Shown piece by piece: positions 1-5,252 of a stretch of DNA of 10,528 bases; the stretch's first letter is position 1, and every line of letters starts with the position of its first letter. A program made the position numbers and the translations under genes. The DNA is from Thermoleophilia bacterium. GTDB lineage: Bacteria > Actinomycetota > Thermoleophilia > Miltoncostaeales > Miltoncostaeaceae. The DNA is taken from positions 1 to 10,528 of the forward strand of contig JAEMRL010000046.1 in NCBI GenBank assembly GCA_016463385.1, written 5' to 3'. Under the pieces are notes generated by a model. The model was given only the letters and a program-made list of their open reading frames with translations, ran no database searches and was not told the origin of the DNA.

Positions 1-689
1 TGATGCTCGCCGACGGCCCGGCCTCCGAGGAGGTCCTCTGGGGGCCCGAGGGGATGGCCGGGGCCCTCGCCCCCGGCGCGGTGGTCGTCGACATGGCGTC
101 GATCCCGGCCCCGTCGGCCCGCGCGCACGCCGAGCGTCTCGCCGCGAGGGGGGTGGCCTACCTCGACGCTCCGGTGTCCGGCGGCGCGCGCGGAGCCGAG
201 GACGGCACCCTGACCATCATGGCGGGGGGCGACGCGGAGGCCTTCGCCGCGGTGCAGGAGGTGCTGGCGCCGCTCGGCCGCTCGACCCGCATCGGCCCCT
301 CCGGGGCGGGGCAGGTGGCGAAGACCGCCAACCAGCTGATCGTGGGGGTCACGATCGGAGCCGTGGCGGAGGCGCTCCTGCTGGCCGAGGCCGCCGGTGC
401 GGACCCCGCGGCCGTGCGCGAGGCGCTGCTCGGCGGCTTCGCCGACAGCCGCATCCTGCGCGAGCACGGCGAGCGGATGCTCGCGGGCGAGTTCGCCCCG
501 GGGGCGCGCGTCGCCACCCAGCTGAAGGACCTGCGCACGGTCGCCGCGCTCGCCGGGGAGGCGGGCGTGAGCCTGCCGTTGGCCGAGCGCGTCACCGAGC
601 TGTTCACGGCGCTGCACGACGAGATCGGCGCCGACCTCGACCACTCGGCCCTGATCCTCGAGCTCCGCCGGCGGGGGGAGGCCGGATGA
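1..689 (+). CDS. glxR: 2-hydroxy-3-oxopropionate (tartronate semialdehyde) reductase, 5'-truncated by window edge
   Basis: This is the C-terminal 228 residues of a beta-hydroxyacid dehydrogenase; about the first 65 residues, with the N-terminal NAD(P)-binding GxGxxG, lie before the window. The visible ATG at 3 is internal, since the text begins inside the Rossmann domain at the family's 'MLxD' strand. The substrate-binding DAPVSGG is at visible residues 55-61. The GxxGxGQxxKxxNQ block is at about 98-111, with the catalytic Lys at 107 and Asn at 110. A KDL motif is at 175-177. The GGFADSRIL stretch and the C-terminal DHSAL resemble GarR/GlxR more than 3-hydroxyisobutyrate dehydrogenase. The expected reaction is NAD(P)H reduction of tartronate semialdehyde to D-glycerate in the cytoplasm. 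It overlaps the next gene, a hydroxypyruvate isomerase, by 4 bases (ATGA), which supports the glyoxylate-pathway reading. A generic 3-hydroxyisobutyrate dehydrogenase is the main alternative. The family is near certain; the substrate is inferred from motif and context. Confidence 0.85.
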   Translation, partial: MLADGPASEEVLWGPEGMAGALAPGAVVVDMASIPAPSARAHAERLAARGVAYLDAPVSGGARGAEDGTLTIMAGGDAEAFAAVQEVLAPLGRSTRIGPSGAGQVAKTANQLIVGVTIGAVAEALLLAEAAGADPAAVREALLGGFADSRILREHGERMLAGEFAPGARVATQLKDLRTVAALAGEAGVSLPLAERVTELFTALHDEIGADLDHSALILELRRRGEAG

Positions 690-1471
690 TCCGCTTCTCC
701 GCACATCTCGGAACCCTCTTCCCCGAGCTGCCCCCTCTGGAGCGGCCCGCCGCGGCGGCGGCGGCCGGGTTCGGCGAGGTCGAGGCCTGGTGGCCGCCGG
801 CGCCGGTCGCCGAGGAGTGGATCGCGGCCGTGCGGGCGGCCGGCCTGCGGGCCGTTCTGGTGAACGCCGACGGGGGCGACCTGGCCGCCGGCGAGCGCGG
901 CTTCTGCAACGTCCCCGGGCGCGAGGACGAGGTGCTCGCGGCGGTGCGGGCGGCGGCGCGCGTGGTGCGGGCCTGCGGCGGCGAGACGGTCAACCTGCTC
1001 GTCGGCCGCCACGACCCCGGGCGCCCGCGGGCGGCGCAGCGCGACGGCGCCGCCGAGGTGGTGCGGGCCGCCGGGGACGCGGCGCGGGCCCTCGGCGCCC
1101 GCATCGTGGTGGAGCACCTGAACGCCCTCGACGTCCGCGACCCGCTGGTCGCGACGCCCGCCGACGCGGCCGCCTTCGTGCGCGCGGTCGGCCACGACTC
1201 GGTGCGCGTCCTCTACGACGCCTACCACGCGGCCCGGGCCGGCCTCGATCCGGTGGAGGAGTGCGACGGCGTCGCCGAGCTGATCGGCCACGTCCAGTAC
1301 GCCGACAGCCCGGGACGGGGCGCCCCCGGCACCGGCACGGTCGACCTGCGCCGGGTCGTCGAGCGGCTCGAGGCGGTGGGCTACACGGGGCCGGTCGGCC
1401 TCGAGTTCGTACCCGCAGGCCCCACGGCCGAGGCCCTCGCCCCGATCGCCGCCCTCCGGGGCGCCACGTGA
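686..1471 (+). CDS. hyi: Hydroxypyruvate isomerase
   Basis: This 261-residue protein is a TIM barrel of the AP-endonuclease-2/sugar isomerase superfamily; E. coli Hyi has 258 residues. It would interconvert hydroxypyruvate and tartronate semialdehyde in the cytoplasm, feeding the reductase encoded just upstream. The N-terminus (MIRFSAHLGTLF, then an acidic Pro, then ERPAAAAAAGF) follows the Hyi pattern. The four expected metal ligands are visible: Glu143 in VVEHLN, Asp178 in LYDAYH, Gln204 in HVQYAD and Glu240 in VGLEF. His181 follows Asp178 in the family's D-x-YH motif. The loop DSPGRGAPGTGTVD (207-220) is a typical Hyi signature. The ATG at 686 overlaps the upstream stop (ATGA), and a strong GGGGAGG lies 4 bases before it. 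The downstream protease gene starts inside this gene's stop codon. The operon resembles the gcl-hyi-glxR arrangement of glyoxylate users. A related uncharacterised sugar isomerase is possible but less likely. Confidence 0.88.
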   Translation: MIRFSAHLGTLFPELPPLERPAAAAAAGFGEVEAWWPPAPVAEEWIAAVRAAGLRAVLVNADGGDLAAGERGFCNVPGREDEVLAAVRAAARVVRACGGETVNLLVGRHDPGRPRAAQRDGAAEVVRAAGDAARALGARIVVEHLNALDVRDPLVATPADAAAFVRAVGHDSVRVLYDAYHAARAGLDPVEECDGVAELIGHVQYADSPGRGAPGTGTVDLRRVVERLEAVGYTGPVGLEFVPAGPTAEALAPIAALRGAT

Positions 1472-2487
1472 CGCGCGAGCGTGCCCGCGGCCTCGCGGTG
1501 GCGGCCGCGACCGCGCTCGGCGTGATCGCCGTGGCGATCTCCCTCTTCCAGGACGACGACGAGCCCGGCCGGCCGGTGACCTCGGCCCCCGTCACGGTCA
1601 CGGCACCGGGGACGACCGCGCCCGTCGCGCCCGTCACCCCTCCCCCGGTGCCCGAGGTGACCGGCTGGGGCGACTTCCCCGGCGCGCCGCCCGACCTCGC
1701 CGCGCCCCCGGGCGGCAGCGAGGAGGTCACGGCGGACGCGGGCGCACCCGTCCTCGCCGTGCGGCGGGCCGACGGCACGCTGCTGGCCACCGCCTCGCTC
1801 GACGAGCGGGGCACGGCGCTCGACGCGAGCTTCTTCGACCGCGCGGGCGAGCTGACCCTGGTCGTCGCCGGGCTGCGCACGGTCGCGGGAGGCGCCACCA
1901 CCGGCGGAGCCCGCGTGGGCTGTGGATCGCCGGCGAGCGCGCGGGCCGACTTCCGCTGGACCCGGTTCCCGATCCGCTGGCGCCTCGGCACCGCCCGCAC
2001 GCCCCCCGGCCTCAGCCGCGCCCGCGCGCTGACGGCGATCCGCAAGTCGCGCGGAACCTGGAACGCCAACCGGACCCACTGCCCCGACATCCCCGACGCC
2101 TCGCGCGCGCGCTTCAGCTACGCCGGATCGAGCGGGCGCGCGACCGGCCGCGACGGCGTCAGCCTGGTGGAGTTCGGCGACGTCGGCCGGCTCGGGGGCG
2201 TCTGCGCCGGCACGGTCGCCTGCACCCTCACCTGGGTCAGCCGGGGCCGGGCGATCGAGTCGGACACCCGCATCCGGCGCTCGCGCCCCGGCGGCTACTT
2301 CACGGGGTCGGGGCGGCGGCGGGGCATCGACCTCCAGAGCGTGATGGTGCACGAGGGCGGCCACACGCTGGGCTTCGACCACGTCTCGGCGCGCTCGGTG
2401 GTCATGTTCCCGAGCATCGCCTCACGCACCGTCGGCGGCCGGATCCTCGGACGGGGGGACGCCCTGGTGAACAACCGGACCTACTGA
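1468..2487 (+). CDS. Membrane-anchored or exported matrixin-like (M10-type) zinc metalloprotease
   Basis: The product has 339 residues from GTG 1468, which overlaps the hyi stop as GTGA. The open frame extends further upstream, but that part is antisense-like Arg-rich text inside hyi, so I reject it. Residues 8-27 form one hydrophobic helix after an Arg-rich start (signal peptide or signal anchor; no lipobox seen). Residues about 33-65 are a Pro/Thr/Val-rich linker. Residues 66-160 are a domain I do not recognise. The catalytic region runs from about 163 to the end. It contains the extended zinc motif HEGGHTLGFDH (295-305: ligands His295, His299, His305; catalytic Glu296) and a downstream Met-turn VVMFP with Met313. 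An ESD at 264-266 corresponds to the 'EaD' segment before the matrixin zinc helix. Cys152, 205, 246 and 252 could form disulfides outside the membrane. The substrate is unknown. Its position behind two glyoxylate enzymes is not explained by any pathway I know. The metzincin assignment is strong; the role is open. Confidence 0.83.
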   Translation: MTRERARGLAVAAATALGVIAVAISLFQDDDEPGRPVTSAPVTVTAPGTTAPVAPVTPPPVPEVTGWGDFPGAPPDLAAPPGGSEEVTADAGAPVLAVRRADGTLLATASLDERGTALDASFFDRAGELTLVVAGLRTVAGGATTGGARVGCGSPASARADFRWTRFPIRWRLGTARTPPGLSRARALTAIRKSRGTWNANRTHCPDIPDASRARFSYAGSSGRATGRDGVSLVEFGDVGRLGGVCAGTVACTLTWVSRGRAIESDTRIRRSRPGGYFTGSGRRRGIDLQSVMVHEGGHTLGFDHVSARSVVMFPSIASRTVGGRILGRGDALVNNRTY

Positions 2488-2504
2488 CCGGCGCGCTCCG
2501 CCGG
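2488..2504. terminator. Hairpin between convergent protease and zwf genes, candidate bidirectional terminator
   Basis: A perfect 6-base inverted repeat, CCGGCG at 2488-2493 and CGCCGG at 2499-2504, encloses a 5-base loop (CGCTC). It lies directly after the protease stop and ends 8 bases from the zwf stop, so it is placed to end both converging transcripts. There is no T-tract on either strand, so classical intrinsic termination is uncertain; GC-rich bacteria often lack clear T-tracts. Confidence 0.45.
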
Positions 2505-2512
2505 CCGGCCGC

Positions 2513-3988
2513 TCACTTGGGGCCGCGCCACTTCCTCTCGAAGGGCAGGCGCCAGGTGCGGGGCGCGATCAGCTCGTTCATCGGGGTGCGCGGACCCCAC
2601 GAGCCGACCGGGTACGGATAGACCTCGGGCGGGTGGTCGAGGAGCTGCTGCGAGATCTCCCACAGCTTCTCGATGCCCCGGCTGCTCGCGAAGAGCGTGT
2701 GGTCGCCCATCATCGCGTCGTAGATCAGCCGCTCGTAGGCCTCGAGGACGTCGTCGACGTGCTCCTCCACCTCGTGGAGCGAGAACTGGAGGCTCTGCTT
2801 GACCAGGCGCATGCCCGTGCCGGGACGCTTGCCGTAGAACGACAGCGACATGCGCGTGGCGTCGGCGAGGTCGAAGGTGAGGTGGTCGGGGCCGAACTGG
2901 CCGACGCCCGAGCCCATCGGGAACATGCTCCGCGGGGGCTCCTTGAAGGCGATCGAGATGATGCGGGCGCCCTCGGCGAGGTTCTTGCCGGTGCGCAGGA
3001 AGAAGGGCACGCCCGACCAGCGCCAGTTGTCGATGTGGCAGCGCAGCGCGATGAAGGTCTCGGTCTGGGAGTTGCGGTCGACTCCCTCGTGCTTCAGGTA
3101 GCCGTCGTACTGCCCGCGAACCACGTCGCGCGGCTCGATCGGCTGCAGCGACCGGAAGACCTTGTCCTTCTCCTCGCCGATCGCGGAGGGCTCGAGGGCG
3201 GTCGGCGGCTCCATCGCGGTGAAGGCCAGCACCTGCAGGAGGTGCGTCACGACCATGTCGCGATAGGCGCCGGTGCCCTCGTAGAACCCCGCGCGGCCCT
3301 CCACAGAGAGCGTCTCGGGGACGTCGATCTGGATGTGGTCGATGTGCTGGCGGTTCCAGATCGGCTCGAAGAGGCCGTTGGCGAAGCGCAGGGCGAGGAT
3401 GTTCTGCGCCGCCTCCTTGCCGAGGAAGTGGTCGATGCGGAAGACGCGGTCGTCCGGGAACACCTGGTTGACGGCCGCGTTCAGCACGCGGGCGCTGGCG
3501 AGGTCGACCCCGAAGGGCTTCTCCATGATGATCCGCGCCCGGTCGACCAGCGCCGCGTCGCGCAGCGTCGTCACCACGGTCGTGGCGGCGGCGGGGGGGA
3601 CGCTCAGGTAGTGGAGGAAGCGGACCGATACGCCCATCTCCTCGACCACCTCTCGGGCCATCTGGGAGAGGCCGAGCGCGCCCTCGCGGGCGTTGATGTA
3701 CACCAGGCGCGCGGCGAAGCGGTCCCACTCGTCCTCGGGCACCGGCGCGCGGCCGAACTCGTCCCACGACGCGCGGGCGAACGCGCGGAACTGGTCGTGG
3801 TCGAAGTCCTCGAAGCTCGTGCCGATCACCCGCATCTCGGGCATCAGGCCGGCGCGGGTCAGGTGCATCAGCCCGGGCAGCAGCTTGCGCCGGGCGAGGT
3901 CGCCGGTCGCCCCGAAGAGGACGATCACGTGGGGCTCGAGGGCCGGGACCGCGCTGGTCGCGACGTCGAGGGGTTCGTTCGAGTGCAT
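2513..3988 (-). CDS. zwf: Glucose-6-phosphate 1-dehydrogenase
   Basis: This 491-residue cytoplasmic enzyme oxidises glucose-6-phosphate to 6-phosphogluconolactone, the NAD(P)H-producing entry to the oxidative pentose phosphate pathway. The N-terminal Rossmann fingerprint GATGDLARRK is at 26-35 (GxxGDLA). EKPFG is at 156-160. The family active-site signature RIDHFLGKE is at 184-192, with substrate-binding His187 and Lys191. The putative catalytic base His249 lies in DMVVTHLLQ (244-252). Length and C-terminus (YPYPVGSWGP at 457-466) are typical. The ATG at 3988 gives a short 20-residue lead before the first strand. It has no convincing Shine-Dalgarno, but a TAnnnT box lies exactly 6 bases upstream, suggesting a leaderless message. 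No 6-phosphogluconate dehydrogenase, lactonase, transaldolase or OpcA gene is next to it here. It is divergent from the FIST gene and convergent with the protease. Cofactor preference cannot be judged from the sequence. Confidence 0.97.
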   Translation of the reverse strand: MHSNEPLDVATSAVPALEPHVIVLFGATGDLARRKLLPGLMHLTRAGLMPEMRVIGTSFEDFDHDQFRAFARASWDEFGRAPVPEDEWDRFAARLVYINAREGALGLSQMAREVVEEMGVSVRFLHYLSVPPAAATTVVTTLRDAALVDRARIIMEKPFGVDLASARVLNAAVNQVFPDDRVFRIDHFLGKEAAQNILALRFANGLFEPIWNRQHIDHIQIDVPETLSVEGRAGFYEGTGAYRDMVVTHLLQVLAFTAMEPPTALEPSAIGEEKDKVFRSLQPIEPRDVVRGQYDGYLKHEGVDRNSQTETFIALRCHIDNWRWSGVPFFLRTGKNLAEGARIISIAFKEPPRSMFPMGSGVGQFGPDHLTFDLADATRMSLSFYGKRPGTGMRLVKQSLQFSLHEVEEHVDDVLEAYERLIYDAMMGDHTLFASSRGIEKLWEISQQLLDHPPEVYPYPVGSWGPRTPMNELIAPRTWRLPFERKWRGPK

Positions 3989-3994
3989 GCCCCA

Positions 3995-4000
3995 ACGCTA
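3995..4000 (-). promoter_or_regulatory. -10 element TAGCGT, probable leaderless promoter of zwf
   Basis: Read on the minus strand, TAGCGT (TAnnnT form) is followed by six bases (TGGGGC) and then the zwf ATG. A -10 box normally ends 6-7 bases before the transcription start, so the RNA would begin at or next to the start codon. No clear TTGACA-like -35 sits 16-18 bases further upstream. This is inferred from spacing and the absence of a ribosome-binding site at normal distance. Confidence 0.42.
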
Positions 4001-4091
4001 TTCGGTCGTGGGCGTTTCCTCATTAGCCACGGGGCCAGAGGTCAAGCATGCGATCGGGGCTGCCGATGGGTGCGGGGCCAGGTCTCCCGAC

Positions 4092-4098
4092 GGGGAAG
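4092..4098 (+). promoter_or_regulatory. Ribosome-binding site deciding the FIST gene start
   Basis: GGGGAAG lies 8 bases before the GTG at 4107. The GTG directly precedes the first conserved FIST residues, and there is no in-frame ATG or GTG between it and the zwf start region. The 118-base divergent gap (3989-4106) holds this site and the zwf -10 box. I see no convincing plus-strand promoter hexamers in it. Confidence 0.5.
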
Positions 4099-4106
4099 TC
4101 ATCGAC

Positions 4107-5252
4107 GTGCAGCTCGCCACGCTCTCGTACACGGCCGCCACGGGCTGGTCGGACACCCTGCCGGGCCTCGATTCGGACCGCACCCTCGTGATCGCCTTCG
4201 GCGCCCCCGGCTTCGGCGCCGACCCGCGGCCCTTCGACGACCTCGCGCGCGCCTTCCCCGGCGCGAGCATCGTGGGCTGCTCGACGGCCGGCGAGATCAT
4301 CGGCACCGACCTCCGCGACGACAGCATCGTCGTCGCCGCGGCCCGCTTCGAATCGAGCACCCTGCGCACGGCCTCCGCGGCGGTCCGCGCGTCGGAGGAG
4401 TCGTTCACGGCGGGCCAGGACATCGCGCGCCGGCTCGCCGACCCCGCCCTTCGCGGGGTGCTGGTGCTGTCGGACGGCCTCTCCGTGAACGGGAGCGAGC
4501 TGGTGCGCGGCCTCAACTCGGTGCTGCCGCCGTCGGTGGTCATCACCGGCGGCCTGGCCGCCGACGGTGACCGCTTCGGCGCCACCTGGGTGCTCGACGA
4601 GGGCCGGCCCGCCACGGGCATCGTGCGCGGGGTCGGCCTCTACGGCGACGCCCTGCGGATCGGGCACGGGTCGATGGGCGGCTGGGACATCTTCGGTCCC
4701 GAGCGGACGGTCACGCGGGCCCGCGCGAACGTGCTCTACGAGCTCGACGGCCGCCCCGCGCTCGACCTCTACAAGAGCTACCTGGGCGAGCTCTCGGGGG
4801 GCCTGCCGGCCACCGGCCTGCTCTTCCCCCTCGCGATACGGCCGGCCGGGGCGCGCCCCGATGACGCGAGCCTGGTGCGCACCATCCTCGCCGTCGACGA
4901 GGACGACCAGTCGATGACCTTCGCGGGCGACATGCCCGAGGGCGCGCGCGCCCAGCTGATGCGCGCCAACGTCGACCGGCTCATCGAGGGGGCCGCCGAC
5001 GCCGCCCTGATGGTCGACCGGGGCGCCGGCGCCGGACCCACCCTGGCCCTCGGCGTCAGCTGCGTCGGCCGCCGCCTCGTGCTCGGCGAGCGCACGCAGG
5101 AGGAGATCGAGGCGGCCGTCGAGTGCCTGCCCGACGGCGTCCAGCAGATCGGCTTCTACTCCTACGGGGAGATCTCACCGCACGCCTCGGGCCTCTGCGA
5201 GCTCCACAACCAGACCATGACGCTGACCACGATCCACGAGACCGCGGGGTGA
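4107..5252 (+). CDS. FIST domain sensor protein (FIST_N plus FIST_C)
   Basis: The product has 381 residues from GTG 4107 and consists almost entirely of the two-part FIST module, with no transmembrane segment or fused output domain. The FIST_N part includes VGCSTAGEI (56-64) and the repeating small-residue strands around VLVLSDGLSVNG and VVITGGLAADG. The middle shows the family signature GHGSMGGWDIFGP (186-198), then TRARANVLYELDGRPALDLY. FIST_C ends with IGFYSYGEISPHASG (348-362) and ELHNQTMTLT (365-374), both highly typical. FIST domains were proposed by comparative genomics to bind small ligands such as amino acids, and occur with chemoreceptors, histidine kinases and GGDEF proteins. Here the partner is encoded next door: the stop overlaps the GTG of a GAF-GGDEF-HD-GYP gene (GTGA), implying translational coupling and probably a stoichiometric pair. 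The ligand is not predictable from the sequence. Confidence 0.92.
   Translation: MQLATLSYTAATGWSDTLPGLDSDRTLVIAFGAPGFGADPRPFDDLARAFPGASIVGCSTAGEIIGTDLRDDSIVVAAARFESSTLRTASAAVRASEESFTAGQDIARRLADPALRGVLVLSDGLSVNGSELVRGLNSVLPPSVVITGGLAADGDRFGATWVLDEGRPATGIVRGVGLYGDALRIGHGSMGGWDIFGPERTVTRARANVLYELDGRPALDLYKSYLGELSGGLPATGLLFPLAIRPAGARPDDASLVRTILAVDEDDQSMTFAGDMPEGARAQLMRANVDRLIEGAADAALMVDRGAGAGPTLALGVSCVGRRLVLGERTQEEIEAAVECLPDGVQQIGFYSYGEISPHASGLCELHNQTMTLTTIHETAG

Noticed and set aside
158..1291. Long minus-strand open frames across glxR and hyi
   Set aside because: The translations are Arg/Ala/Gly/Pro-rich shadows; the plus-strand genes have catalytic residues and operon overlaps.
790..1467. Upstream extension of the matrixin-like protease frame
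   Set aside because: The added text is Arg/Gly-rich off-frame hyi sequence. The GTG at 1468 gives a proper signal/anchor helix and a 4-base overlap with hyi.
4041..4053. TTGACC followed by TAATGA on the minus strand as a zwf promoter
   Set aside because: The two hexamers are only 14 bases apart, too close for a normal -35/-10 pair; the TAGCGT box nearer the ATG fits better.
2633..4570. A 645-codon plus-strand open frame antisense to zwf
   Set aside because: It is the mirror of the zwf reading frame, low in complexity (Ala/Arg/Glu/Val/His), shows no domain motifs, and runs through the zwf promoter into the FIST gene. zwf has complete family motifs on the other strand.
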